Of a stretch of 64,000 bases of DNA, positions 34,155 through 45,284 are shown in pieces. The DNA is from Lithobates sylvaticus (lineage: Eukaryota; Chordata; Amphibia; Anura; Ranidae). The stretch lies in NCBI GenBank assembly GCA_028564925.1, contig CM053030.1:375566945-375630944 (forward strand), in the 5' to 3' direction. The notes beneath the pieces were generated by a model that ran no database searches, was not told where the DNA came from, and saw only the letters and a program-made list of their open reading frames with translations. Each line of letters opens with the position of its first letter. The first letter of the stretch is position 1. The translations under genes and the position numbers were made by a program.

Positions 34155-34732
34155 CCACTTTAGCCCCAGAAGATTTGGCTGCTCAATGACCAGGTGATTT
34201 TTTGCGATACAGCACTGCGTTGCTTTAAATGACAATTGCGCAGTTGTACGACATTGTACCCAAACAAAATTTACATCCTTTTTTTCCCACAAATAGAGCT
34301 TTCTTTTGGTGGTATTTGATCATCTCTGCAGTTTTTATTTTTTGCGCTATAAACAAAAAATGAGCGACAATTTAAAAATAAACACAATTTTTTGGCAGGG
34401 AAGGGGTTAACAGTAGGGGCAATCAAGGGGTTAACTGTGTTACCTAGGGAGTGATTATAACTGTGGGGGGATGGGACTGCCTGGTTGAGGAGAGCGATCA
34501 TTGTTCATACTTAGTATGAACAACAGATCGCTCTCCTCACCCCTGACAGCACGGAGATATGTCTGTTTACATTGACAGATCTCCATTGTGTCTCTGTGTG
34601 GAGCGATCGGGGGCACCCGGCGGTCATCGCGGCCACCAGGCATGCGCATCGACTCCGGCATCACGTCACCGACCGTTCACCCAGGGGAGTCAACCTGCTG
34701 CAGTATAACTGCGGCGGCTGGTCAGGAAGGGG
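34155..34732 (-). mobile_element. TTAA-family element, minus orientation, 5'-truncated
   Basis: TTAA at 34151-34154 is followed by CCACTTTAGCCCCAGAAGAT, the complement of the family's 3' end, then GTACCCAAACAAAATTT, CCACAAATAGAGCTTTC and GGGTTAACAGTAGGGGC. A hairpin at 34494-34539 (GAGAGCGATC...GATCGCTCTC) corresponds to the one in related copies. Confidence 0.75.
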
Positions 34733-34960
34733 TTCACTGCTTCCCACCCGGCCTTTTGTCAAATGATGTCTGTGCCATCCTGGTTGGACATCATATGATG
34801 TCCTCCCAGGTTTGCGTCTCGTGCGTGCCCTAGGGGCCCCTCTGCAGCAAGATCTTTCACTCATGGGGTCCATTGCACACAACGGGTGACAGATCATAAT
34901 ATGGGGCCAGTGCTAGTACCATGTGATTGCTGTGACAAATCGCAACGATCACATGATATA
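34733..34960 (+). mobile_element. 5' fragment of a second TTAA-family copy, tail-joined to the previous
   Basis: CACTGCTTCCCACCCGGCCT starts abruptly where the minus-strand copy stops. With the hairpin words GACATCATATGATGTCCTCC it matches the 5' architecture of the family (compare 20249-20340). A degraded repeat start is inferred. Confidence 0.5.
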
Positions 34961-35179
34961 TATATATACAATCATTAGCTCTAGCTGAAAAAAGTCCTTT
35001 ATGTTTTGACATCTTCTTTGCAAATTAAACATTATTTCGGGAGAAAAAGTTAAACAAAAATCCTGATCAATCATTCAAATCAAATGCACTAAATTAAATA
35101 TTGCTAAATAAGACAGGCAATATGTAGTCAGTGATCCTGACTGAGGTTGGGGTAAGGGTCAGTAATTAGAGTTAAATTC

Positions 35180-35600
35180 ATTTTAAAGCCTATTTTTTTT
35201 TTTAAATAATATAATAATGTTGTTATACTTACCTCCTCTGTGCAATGGTATTGCACAGAGAGGTCCCTTACCTCCTCTTCTGGAGTCTTCTACTGGTGCA
35301 CTCTGCCCATTTTTCTTATGAGTGCTCCCTTAGCAAACCAGCAGTCCATAGACACACACAGCTTGGCTCAGCCATGACATGACTGACTCCTGCTGCTGCC
35401 TGTGTCCTGCAGACATCCTGCAGACAGTATCCATGCATAAAGAGAAGAGAGGGGTGCTGCAGATGGCACAGCACTGGATCATGACAGGACTCAGGTAAGT
35501 GTTTAGGGAGGGGATGGGAAGCTAGTATTGCAACATGTTTCAGCTAATGGGGAATGCATTAAGGTAAAAAAACTTTAAGACTTTGGAACCACTTTATTGT
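35180..35600 (+). repeat. Interspersed element, GTTATACTTACCTCCTCTGTG family
   Basis: TTGTTATACTTACCTCCTCT followed by GTGCAATGG and its complement, CCTCCTCTTCTGGAGTC and GGACTCAGGTAAGTG recur at 36700-37147. Inverted relatives lie at 36299 and 45765, with a fragment at 56515. It has splice-site-like words (TACTTACCT, CAGGTAAGT) at both sides, which are part of the repeat and not exons. Confidence 0.65.
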
Positions 35601-36298
35601 TTAGATATTTGCTCACTTAAAGTCATTATTAATGTAATAATTAGTGCATTGATTCAGAAAATAGAATTTGTTGCATTAATTAGGTCTTTCTGATGATGTG
35701 ATGGTTTGATCTATACACTTTTTATATTTTAGGTAAACACTAGAATGCTTTTTTTTACTCTTGGCAGCCACAGGTAACAATATACACTATATTTTATGCA
35801 GTATATTATTATACTGTTGGATCCCAAAAGATTCTCTATATTTTAATAGTATAACTGTGAAACAAGACATGTCCATATCAGTTACTAGTTCTGTTTCTTC
35901 AGCTGCTTATGTCTCACTGAGTATGTGCAGATATCTTATGAACTAAGTTGTATTCCTCATAGGACTTTGGGATAAAATTGTGTTATTGGTTATGATCTAT
36001 TGAGGATTGAGCCATGTAGGGCTCCCCTAGGGCAAACATATGATTGTTTACTACTGGATACTCTAGTTATAGCCCACAGAAATATCTGAGTTCTTTCTCA
36101 TGTATTTTATGTCAATCACCCACTAGCCATACTGGGAAGAGATTTAGGACTACAAGACTTTATTATTAATTATTTAATCTAAATTCTTCAAAATGAATCA
36201 AAGTAATATTAGAAATATATGTTTAATTATTGTTAAAATTATTATTAATTTTATTGTTTGGCTCTGGCCATAGAAAATTTAAGTAATTGTAAATTCAA
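35601..36298. other. AT-rich intergenic DNA without recognised features
   Basis: No gene. TTTAATTATTGTTAAAATTA-rich low-complexity sequence lies near 36210-36260. Confidence 0.4.
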
Positions 36299-36705
36299 AA
36301 GTTTTTTTATCTGAATGCATTCTATGCATTCAAATAAAAAAAAGTCTGTGTGCAGCAACCCCCCTCAGCCCCCCCTAATACATACCCGAGCCCCGTCTAG
36401 ATCCAGCAATGTTGTAGGATTGTCTTGGCTGCCTGGGACTCCCCTCCTCATTGGCTGAGACAGCAGCATGGTGCCATTGGATCCCACAGCTGTCAATCAA
36501 AGTCAGTCAATTAGGAGAGAAAGGGGTGGGTCTGGGCAGTGGCTCCATGTCTGATTGGACTTGGGTGGCCCCTTTTTGCTGTGGGGGCACTCAACAGGAA
36601 GGAGGGGCAATCAGAGACCTGAGAAGAGGAGGATCTGGGCTGCTCTGTGCACATCCACTGCAACAGAGCAGGTAAGTATAACATGTTTGTTATTTTTAAA
36701 GGATA
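36299..36705 (-). mobile_element. GTTATACTTACCTCCTCTGTG-family copy, minus orientation
   Basis: TTATCTGAATGCATTCTATG-type end hairpin at the left, CCCCTAATACATACCCGAGC, TCCTCATTGGCTGAGAC and CAGGTAAGTATAACATGT at the right match the complement of 36706-37147. The two form an inverted pair meeting near 36705. Confidence 0.65.
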
Positions 36706-37147
36706 TCTAAAGGTTTTTTCTTTTTTTTAATAACAAACATGTCATACTGACCTCCTCTGTGCAGTTGGTTTTGCCCAGAGTGGCTCAAGATCCTCCTCTT
36801 CTGGGGTCCCTCAGCAGCGCTCCTGGCTCCTCCTCTTCTCGAGTGCCCCATCGGAAAAGCGCTCTCCCTCAGGGCAACTGTGTGGGTACGCTCCCGTGTC
36901 GTGCTGCTGCGACCATTGACACAGACAGCAGGACTCCCAGCTCCCACATCATTGGATTTGATTATCAATCTATCCAATCAGGACCCAAGACACTGGTGGG
37001 AGCAGGTGTGCTGATCCCCAGCGCAGGAACGACTGGGCTCAGGTAAGTAAAAGGGGGACTCTGGGGGGCTGGTGCACTATAAAAGGTTTTTTCACCTCAA
37101 TGCGTAGAATGCATTGAGGTGAAAAACCGTGAGGGTTTACAACCCCT
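36706..37147 (+). mobile_element. GTTATACTTACCTCCTCTGTG-family copy, plus orientation, ends at TTAA
   Basis: ACAAACATGTCATACTGACC at the left; the right end has TTCACCTCAATGC and GCATTGAGGTGAA hairpin arms, then GTTTACAACCCC and TTAA at 37148-37151. The same TTAA begins the next element. Confidence 0.65.
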
Positions 37148-37883
37148 TTAACCTCCCTGGCGGTATGATTCTGTCTGGAATTTAGTGCTGAAAGCGGTAC
37201 AATTATTTTGCATGGAAATTTGGCGTTTTTATATTGTAGGCATGCAATTCTTATGAATAACTCACTAATAATAAGTAACAAAAATATATATAAAAATGAT
37301 TCAATAATGTTATCAAATCAAAAACACTGAAATTTGCTTAGTTGCAGAATAGTCGCTGTCATTAAAATTATTGTTTGATGATAAATTGTGATTTTAATTT
37401 TTTATCAGTGTTTTCTAGCTGGTCGAAAACCACTTTTGACATAAAGGGACACTTTTTGGTTGCTATGGACAATCTCCAGTTTCCAGGCAGAAAAAAAATA
37501 TTTTTATTATATAAAATGACATGCAGGGCACTGGGCAGACCACTAGGGACAAAGGGGATGTGTATTTTTTGTATACAGTACTGTAATCTGTAAGATTACA
37601 GTACTGTATGTGTTTTTTAACTTTTTTGAATTTGGCGCCGATCTCCGCTCCCGTGCGTCGTAACGTCGCAGGGAACGGAGATCAGCGGCACTCGGCACTG
37701 TGTGAATTGAGCAAGCGGACGGCTCGCTCACACAGCGGGGAGACATCGCAGGATCCAGGGGAAAAGGTAAGTAACTTCCCCCCTGTATCCTGCAACGCAA
37801 GCCCGAGTCTGGCTCGGGGTTACCGCTCCTGGTAGAAAAAACTCAACCCGAGCCAGACTCGGGAACACCGCCAGGGAGGTTAA
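37148..37883. mobile_element. TTAA-flanked element with CCTCCCTGGCGGT ends (37152-37879)
   Basis: CCTCCCTGGCGGT and its exact complement bound 728 bases, with TTAA on both sides (37148-37151 and 37880-37883). Near the right end AGCCCGAGTCTGGCTCGGGT and AACCCGAGCCAGACTCGGG form a second, subterminal inverted pair. No transposase. The target site suggests piggyBac- or Kolobok-type mobilisation. Confidence 0.88.
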
Positions 37884-38289
37884 TAAAAACTACACAAGAC
37901 TTTACAATCACTTTAAATATTGATTAACAACTGTGAACATATAGCTGTCCATGGTGCTGAAAATTTAAACTGGAGTTACCCTATATATTATTTCTTTATT
38001 TATTCTTAGTTGTTATTCATTCTTAAACATTTGCCTTTTCATGTAAGGTTTACTACTGTTTTTGTATTATAGTGTGATAATAAGGATTTTACTGTTGTTG
38101 TTTATTGCACTGCAAGAAAAAATTAGGGTAAACTAAAAGAGAGCTTTTTCCAGGGAAAAATATTTTAGTCACTATTGTAAAGTTTCTGTACACGCTGTTC
38201 TAGGATGTTTTTTGCTACTTTCACATATTTACATGCTTCGTTTTCCCATAGTTCCATGACTATATTTCATTTATAGAGAAAAACAAAAA

Positions 38290-38390
38290 GATTTGCAGCA
38301 CACAGAGGTTCTTTATTGCTTAATATCAGTCACAATGACAGTTTGCAGCATCCCTACCCTTTTTCAAGCTCATTTCATGATAATAATATT
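38290..38390 (-). mobile_element. Possible Penelope-like tail, minus orientation
   Basis: On the minus strand, a CTTGAAAAAGGG box, GCAAACTGTCATTG, then AAGCAATAAAGAACCTCTGT and GTGTGCTGCAAATC resemble the box-stem-GAAAC-tail order of the other fossils, but both ribozyme boxes are poor. Assignment is tentative. Confidence 0.3.
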
Positions 38391-39034
38391 TCATTTATAG
38401 ATTTGTAGGTTCTTCTTTCATTCCCTGTATGTATATCTGTATTTCAGAATGTTCTTTTAACACTTTTGCAGTGCAACTGCTGAGATAGCATGGATTATAG
38501 GTTATTTTATCTGTAGTTTCTAGTAGGGATGTGCTGAATGGACCCCTGTTCAGTTCGCACCAAAACTTTCGAAACACCACAAAAGTTCGGACCCGAATAA
38601 CAAACCCCATTAAAGTCAGTGGAACCCGAATGTCAAAAATCAAAAGTGCCCATTTTGATGGCTTATATGTAAGTAATTTGGCATACAATGGTTATAGGGG
38701 TCTGGGTCCTGCCCTGGGGGACATGTATAAAAAAAAAAGTTTTTGAAAAACATAATTTTTAAATGAGAAGTGATTTTTAGATTTTTAAAGTGAAAGCATA
38801 AAAATGAAAAAACCCTTCCAATATAGTGCCTAGGGGGGCCCCTTAGTCTACCTGTATAGTGTAAGATCTGTACCTTGTCTAGAATCTGCTGCAGCAATAA
38901 TTGCATTTATAAAGACATTTTCCCTGCAAGCTGCCTTATTTTGCTCAGCTGAGGAGCCAGTGTGTATGATGAGGCCACAATGTAGTGCACTGGAAACAAG
39001 ATTAGAGATTTTTTGGTGTCACTTTGACTTTGTA

Positions 39035-39440
39035 TAGAAGTAACGGTGTGTAAAAATTGGTCTCTGGGTGTCGGTGGCTCCTTCCCACCATAAGCCTATA
39101 GAGGTAATCTTGATGAAAGCAAGAATTGGCCTTGCTGTAAAAAATTGCAATGATATGCATCTGTCAAAAAGGTGTAGAAAAATTGGTCTTTGGGTGTCGG
39201 TGGCTCCTTCCCACCGTAAGCCTATAGAGGTACTCTTGATGAAAGCAAGAATTGACCTTGCTGTAAAAAATTGCAATGATATGCACCATTCAAACAGGTG
39301 CAGAAAATTTGGTCTTTGGGTGTCGGTGGCACCTTCCCATCGTAACCCTATAGAGGTACTCTTGATGAAGGCAAAAAAAATTGCAATGATATGCACCTGT
39401 CAAACAGGTGCTGAAAAATTGGTCTTTGGGTGTTAAATGT
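39035..39440 (+). repeat. Tandem repeat, about 120-bp unit, three and a half copies
   Basis: GGTCTTTGGGTGTCGGTGGC, CCTATAGAGGTACTCTTGAT and AAAAATTGCAATGATATGCA recur at about 120-base spacing. The third unit is shortened by an internal gap. Both strands are open through most of the array, which is a by-product of the repeat. Confidence 0.85.
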
Positions 39441-39518
39441 GCCCATGAAACCTATACCAAAAACATTCTTACAGATGAAATGATTGAACACCCTCAAAGC
39501 TAGGCAGCCCAAAAAGAC

Positions 39519-39930
39519 TTAATCAGTGACATCATCATCAGGGGCTTCATAGCTGGTAATCCAGGACCGATTCATTTTTATAAAAGTCAAACGGTCCATG
39601 GAGTCTGTGGACAGACGCATTCTATGATCAGTAATAAAACCTCTTGCAGCACTGAATGCCATTCTGAAAGCACGCTGGATGCAGGGCAGCCCAACAACTC
39701 AATAGAATACTTGGCAAATTATGGCCAGTGGTCTATTCTCATGACCCAGTAAGTCAGTGGATCATCAGCTGGAAAGCTCTCCATCTCTGTTTTGGCCCAA
39801 AGGTAGTCGTCCACCATGTGATGCAGATGCTGCCAATGGGATATGAAAGCTGACAGCCCTGGGCGGCGAGGACTAAAAACATTTTGAATGCTGTAACCTA
39901 TTGGAGTCAGGAAAAACATTCAATAAAATT
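39519..39930 (-). pseudogene. hAT transposase C-terminal fragment (dimerisation domain)
   Basis: Minus-strand translation gives FSAARGFITDHRMRLSTDS followed by MDRLTFIKMNRSWI and a stop at 39519. This matches the ERxFSxAG...RRxRL...LxFIKxN pattern of the hAT C-terminal dimerisation domain found in ZBED-like transposases. Upstream, 39719-39919 reads SAFISHWQHLHHMVDDYLWA and then PADDPLTYW, like the segment just before that domain. A frame change separates the two parts and the catalytic region is gone, so this is a decayed relic. Its presence explains the element's hAT ends. Confidence 0.75.
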
Positions 39931-39945
39931 CTCTTTAACATCTAG

Positions 39946-40001
39946 AATAAGCCGACCGCGCTGTAGCCGTCTTTCGGCTATGGCCCGGTCGGCATGTGGT
40001 T
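39946..40001 (+). repeat. Fragment of a TTAA-element end inside the hAT-type element
   Basis: GCCGACCGCGCTGTAGCCGT and the pairing GCCCGGTCGGC form a hairpin, followed by ATGTGGTTAA, the typical end of the CCACTT family. This suggests either an old insertion or a shared module. Confidence 0.5.
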
Positions 40002-40130
40002 AAACTTCCAGTAACGCAATGAGGTGAATGTCAGAATGTAAGATTATGTATCTGGAATAAAATGTATGTATAAATGTATAACTGTACTGTTATGAAAAGA
40101 ATAAAAAAAAAGTACTGAATCAAAAAAAAA

Positions 40131-40665
40131 CTTGCAGTAACACACACAGAAGTAAATGGCGTTAAACGCGCAGTAATGCACACAACTATATGGTGTTAAA
40201 CTGGCAGTAAAGCACACAGAACTATATGGTGTTAAACTGGCAGTAACGCACACAGAACTATATGGCGTTAAACTGTTAGTAGCGCACACAGAACTAAATG
40301 GCGTTAAACTGTCAGTAACACACACAGAACTATATGGCGTTAAACTGGCAGTAACGCACACAAAACTATATGGCGTTAAACTGGCAGTAGCGCACACAGA
40401 AGTAAATGGCATTAAACTTGTAGTAACGCACAAAACTATATGGCGTTAAACTGGCAGTAACACACACAGAACTATATGGTGTTAAACTGTCAGTAACGCA
40501 TACAACTATATGGTGTTAAACTTGCAGTAACGCACAAAGAAGTGAATGGTGTTAAACTGTCAGTAATGCACACAGAACTATATGGCGTTAAACTGGCAGT
40601 AACGCACACAAACCCATATGTCGTTAAACTGGCAGTAACGCACAGAGAAGTAAATGGCGTCACTA
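40131..40665 (+). repeat. 36-bp satellite array inside the hAT-type element
   Basis: Around 15 copies of GGCGTTAAACTGGCAGTAAC followed by GCACACAGAACTATAT (36 bases). Two units are shortened. Variation is modest (GGTGTTAAA, GTCAGTAAC), indicating recent expansion or correction. A weaker CACTACACTGATACTATATG continuation runs to about 40760. Confidence 0.9.
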
Positions 40666-41312
40666 CACTGATACTATATGAACTGTCCCTACTCTACACT
40701 AATGTATGTATGAATGACACAGTCTCACTACACTACAGTGAAACTATCTGAGCTGTCCCTACTCTAGCTGCACACTATGCAAAGCTGAATGATGGTCCTC
40801 CTCAGTACACTCACACTATCCCTAGATTGTCACTAAACTAATATTCTACACTGACAAGTGAAGCAAAATAGCACAGTATATCACACTAACTAACTAATAG
40901 CACTGAACAGAGCTCTGTTCTATCTCTCTCCACCCCAAAATCACATGAAAATGGCTGCCATTGAAAGAATACTTTTATACTGTGGAGCGGAAATGAGCCA
41001 TGATTGAATAAAGTCATGATGACAGTTTCCAATCATGACTCTGACAGTTCTCTGTGCCCTGATTGGCTGAAGCTTTAACTGCTTCAGCCAATCAGGGCTT
41101 GCAATGCACTGTTCAGCGCCGCAATGCATTGTGGTCAGTACGGGTGGCCGAACAAACGGTTGAACGCCCCGTTTATTCAGCTGTTCACCAAACGTCCGAA
41201 CAATGAAAGTTCGGCCCAAACTTATGCTTGGGCTGAACCGTTTGCCCATCCCTAGTTTCTAGCACAACTGAAGATGACTAGTGGTCTATGGACCACAGTT
41301 TCATACACATTG

Positions 41313-41525
41313 AAGTTGATCTACTAAAGGCAAATAGACTGTTCACCTTGCAAGTTACACTTTGCAAGGACGTTTTCTCCAGAGAATAGTAAATGAGATG
41401 AGGTAGGTTTTTTTCCCCTTGCACTAAATTGGATATTCTTTGCCAAGTAAAATTTTACCACAATTATTAAACTTTGGGGCAAATTCCCTTGCAATCAGCC
41501 TATTTGCCTTTAGTAAATATTTGCC
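41313..41525. mobile_element. Palindromic MITE, TTTACTAAAGGCAAATAG family
   Basis: GTTGATCTACTAAAGGCAAA and its complement at 41497-41517 (CCTATTTGCCTTTAGTAAAT) bound about 205 bases. GCACTAAATTGGATATTCTT is the shared interior. Less diverged at the ends than the 30325 copy. Confidence 0.7.
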
Positions 41526-42119
41526 TTTAGATGTTCTATATGCCAGGGATACCTTCTGAGACAATAGGACAACTTAATGAATATCGGTTGCTTTAAAGCT
41601 GAAATCCCGACAGATATTAGAAAAATAACAATAATGTAGTTGCAATGCAGCATGTTTTGAAAAATATGGCATCCCCTTTTTCTGTGTTTTAGTGTATTGT
41701 GAGGCCTAATGAAGTCAATGACAATGAATCAACACTCATATAATATGTTTTTTGATGCAACAGATGCAACTGATTGGCAACAGGTCTTAATAAGCCTTGG
41801 TCAAAGGTTGTTAACTATTCACTCCAAATCCTAAATTTAAAACAATGCATTGGAAAAGCAAGGCAAATCATGTCAAGGAAGCACATGTTGACCCATAAAT
41901 ACTGCTCCTCTATGCACACCCATAAATCTAAATGGGTCCTAAATGTATTTCTTAATTCAACTTTTGTAGGTACCTACATTCTGCATAGTGTCATTTGTAC
42001 AATAAGACTGGGAGAGGGGAAGGGCACAGCTAGGGCCAATCAAGTGTGTCCTGAGAACAAACATTTTGGCAAAGCTGCTTCCTATCTTCCCATTCACTGT
42101 TAAATCACAGGTTGGGCAA

Positions 42120-42300
42120 TCAGATAAATACAGAAAGGAGCTGCAGACCAAAATCAGAAATAAAGAGTCCAAGATAATTTTAACTATTAATAAAAAAAAG
42201 TCATATATAAAAACAGCCAACACATTTCTAGGTCAACACAATGAAATCCAACAAATAATTATTCCGTGTTGAGCCCTCATGAAGGGGAGGGGGGGAGGGG
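42120..42300 (-). mobile_element. Penelope-like tail with degenerate hammerhead-like core, minus orientation
   Basis: On the minus strand, CTTCATGAGGGCTCAACACG is followed after about 30 bases by GTGTTGACCTAGAAATGTGT. GGGCTCAACAC can pair with GTGTTGACC, placing a stem between a CATGA box and GAAAT, as in a hammerhead. A TATTAATAGTT tail follows. Both boxes deviate from consensus. A G-run (42282-42302) flanks it. Confidence 0.4.
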
Positions 42301-42901
42301 GGGCTTTGTTGCTCTCTAACCTCATTAGCTATTTTTATAAATTACTTATTTTTTCTCAACAATTACAATTTTCTTGGACACTTTGACCTGGTTTTGGTCT
42401 AGCACTCCTTTCTGTATATCTGTGTTTTGAACTAGTGTTGGGTGCCCATTAAGGGAAGCCTTACTGTTTGCGAGCCACCTCACCAGAGCTATTGAGCTTG
42501 CGTGAAGCATTTTTTCATCTGACTACAGCGGCAAATCTAAAAGTTTTGAGTGTCTCATTGAGTGTGTTGTTCTGAAAGCTTTATTGCTAAGAAATAAAAA
42601 TACAAATAAAACATATATATATATTTAGTTCAACTGCATATTTAGCAGGTTCATCTGAAGTTGGGATTTAGGCTAGATGGTGGTTTTGGATTACATAACT
42701 GTGGAGTTGGAATTTCTTGAGCAAATATGTTTGCTTCAAATATAAATTTCTTGTATATTAAGCACACATTTTCAGTTTAATTACAAAATACTGTATAAAT
42801 GTATTTCTAAATATTCTACAGTTAATCATACCATAGTTTTTGTGATGCCATAGTGATTTAGTGTGCTGTTGAAAACTGGAGAAAAGAAAATTGGGAGCAT
42901 A

Positions 42902-43073
42902 GGGGTTGATTTACTAAAACTGGAGTCCAAAATCTGGTGCAGCTCTGCATATAATCTGTTTCCAGTTTTTTTTATTTTGTCAAAGCTTAATTGAACAAGC
43001 TGAAGTTAGAAGCTGTTACCATGCACAGATGCACCAAATGTTGCACTCTCCAGTTTTAGTAAAGCAACCCCAT
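42902..43073. mobile_element. Short palindromic MITE, TTTACTAAAACTGGAG family
   Basis: GGGGTTGATTTACTAAAACT and the right end CTCCAGTTTTAGTAAAGCAA pair; the centre CAAAGCTTAATTGAACAAGC is the same as at 17580. About 170 bases. Confidence 0.8.
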
Positions 43074-44412
43074 AGTGACCAGTGATCACATTCAGGGGTT
43101 TATTTTCCAAAAGCAATACAGCTAACTGATCAATATGCAAACATAATCAATTTTGTTCATGTTTCTTTTTCTCCAGGTTTAATAGATTTGCTCTTTATTA
43201 TATAGTAGGAGCAGTAATGCCCAATACATTTTCACAGCAGGGTCTACATTATGAACATTATATATTTAATAAAAAAAAATAACAATGCACAAATGTACAT
43301 TATATAATCAAACATACATTTGAATATATTGATGAGATCATTTACATTTACAGAGATGCAATTGTAACAGCTTAGTTAATTGGTCATAAAGTTATGTATG
43401 GAATATTACATTGCATTTTTATCCATGTTATTTTCTAAGTAGTAAATATAATTTTTTCTGAAATAAACATTATTCATTTTTTTAATTCTTTGTGTCGTAA
43501 AATCTCATTTAGAAACCATTTTGCAGAATCACTTGTGTTACAGAAGTTTGAGCATAGAAATTGGTTGTATAATAAGCAATTAATTAGCTGTTTAAAATCA
43601 GTATATGCAGAAATATTTGACACGTTCTAAATATTTTATTGGGTTAAAAAAAATATTTCATCTTTAGCAAATACTGCATGCCTTTCTGGCAAGGAATAAG
43701 AAAAGGTGTGTATGTATAATATTTTTACTGCTAATTATTTGTTTTACCTATAAATAATTCATAATATGTTTTTTTTTTTTTTTAAATCGTATTATGAATA
43801 TTTTTTTTGTATATAGATTGTGCTAGGTATTTTTAATGCATGTGTATGCATAATTAAACTTTTTTTTTCTTTTTGGCTGTGTTCCATTGAGGAGATTTCC
43901 TGAAAGACACAACAGGAAGTAAGGCCCCATTTACACAGCTGTAAAAAATGCATTTACAACTGTTTTTAATTTACGTATCTGAATCCAGCTGCATTGTTGT
44001 CAATAGAGGTATTCACACAGGTGCCTAAAAATGCATTGCCTTCAGATCCGTAACACAAAATACAAAAATCTGAGGACATGTGTATACATATATACCATTG
44101 AAAAAAGAATATGACAATTTTTATGCATTAAAAAATGTATCTATTTACTGATCATTATGTAGGTACTTTTTCTCCTTGCCTTAAGGATCAGTAATTTTTT
44201 TTACACCTGTGTTATGGCTGTATTTTTTGTACTTCGTATGATAACAGTCTCTGAGACAGTAAGTGACAGCAATCTCTTCAACAGGGCCACACTAAAAACT
44301 GACAGAAGCTCAATTGCTTTGTTATTCTACATCAATTGCTTTATTATTTAAAAAAAAATATGTTTCTGTATTTGTCTCCCTTATTTATTTATTTTTTAGT
44401 TGCTGTCATTAA
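43074..44412. other. AT-rich intergenic DNA
   Basis: No gene. It contains the candidate element at 43498-43610. At 43920-44060 the words AAGGCCCCATTTACACAGCT and AGAGGTATTCACACAGG suggest one side of a TTCACAC-type MITE without a clear partner end. Confidence 0.4.
43498..43610. promoter_or_regulatory. Candidate conserved element, partner of 30795-30910
   Basis: Shares TTTGCAGAAT(C/T)ACTT(G/A)TGT, CAGAAG and AATTAATTAGCT with the earlier segment in the same order. It lies in unique AT-rich sequence with no repeat ends. Confidence 0.4.
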
Positions 44413-45284
44413 CCACCTCAATACTGTACAGTGCATTTTCACCCCCTTCCTGACCAAGCCATTTTTCAGCTTTCAGCACTGTCACACTTTGAATGACAAT
44501 TGCGCAGTCAAACAACACTGTACCTAGATGAAATTGTTATCATTTTGTCCCCACAAATAGGGACAAGTTTTAAAAAAAAAACAATATTTTAAACTTTTTG
44601 CTATACTAAATATCCCCAAAAAATATATAAAAAAAACATTTTTTTTGTTCAGTTTAGGCCGATACGTATTCTTCTACATATTTTTGGAAAAAAAAAAATT
44701 GCAATAAGCGTATATTGATTGGTTTGCACAAAAGTTATAGCGCCTACAAAATAGAGGATAGATTTATAGCATTTTTATTATTATTTTTTTTTAACTAGTA
44801 ATGGCGGCGATCTGCAATATTTATCATGACTGCGATATTGCGGCGGACATATCGGATACTTTTGACACATTTTTGGGACCATTCACATTTATACAGCAAT
44901 CGGTGCTATAAAACTGCATTGATTACTGTATAAATGTGACTGGCAGGGAAGGGGTTAACACTAGGGGGCGCTGAAGGGGTTTATATGTTCCCTGGGAGTG
45001 ATTCTAACTGTAGGGGGAGGGGATTCACAAGACGAGGGACCGATCTGTGTTTCTCTGTACTGAGAACACACCATTGGTCTCCTCTCATCTGACAGGACCA
45101 TGGATCTGTGTGTGTAAACTGCTGTGTTACCGGGCAATCGCGGGTGCCGCCGGGCACGCGCATCGGGTGCCCAGTGACACAGCGCGTAGTCCCTGGAAGG
45201 GGAGGACGTCATATGATGCCCTCCTGCCACGAAAGCTGCGCCGCCTGGCCGTCAATTGACAGCCGGCGGTCGCAAGGCAGTTAA
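44409..45284 (-). mobile_element. TTAA-family element, minus orientation, complete (44413-45280)
   Basis: TTAA flanks both ends (44409-44412 and 45281-45284). The left end CCACCTCAATACTGTACAGT and right end CGGCGGTCGCAAGGCAG are diverged terminal repeats. Internal words GCAATAAGCGTATATTGATT, GGGGTTAACACTAGGGGGCG and the CGGGCACGCGCATCGGG block match 24140-24978. It is about 870 bases and has no transposase. Confidence 0.78.

Larger units (their letters stand above)
38516..41262. mobile_element. hAT-type element (38524-41254) with 8-bp target duplication
   Basis: TAGGGATGTGC at the left and GCCCATCCCTA at the right are inverted ends. GTTTCTAG occurs exactly on both sides (38516-38523 and 41255-41262), the 8-base duplication typical of hAT. 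Next to each end lie CCGAAC/GTTCGG-rich segments. Inside are a three-unit tandem repeat, a minus-strand transposase fragment, a 36-bp array and a hairpin at 41059-41098 (CCCTGATTGGCTGAAGC). It is non-autonomous now but derived from an autonomous hAT. Confidence 0.88.

Noticed and set aside
35200-37045. TACTTACCT and CAGGTAAGT splice-site-like words
   Set aside because: They recur at fixed positions in several copies of one repeat family in both orientations.
39019-39436. Open frames on both strands of about 125 codons
   Set aside because: Caused by three near-identical 120-bp tandem units, whose length is a multiple of three.
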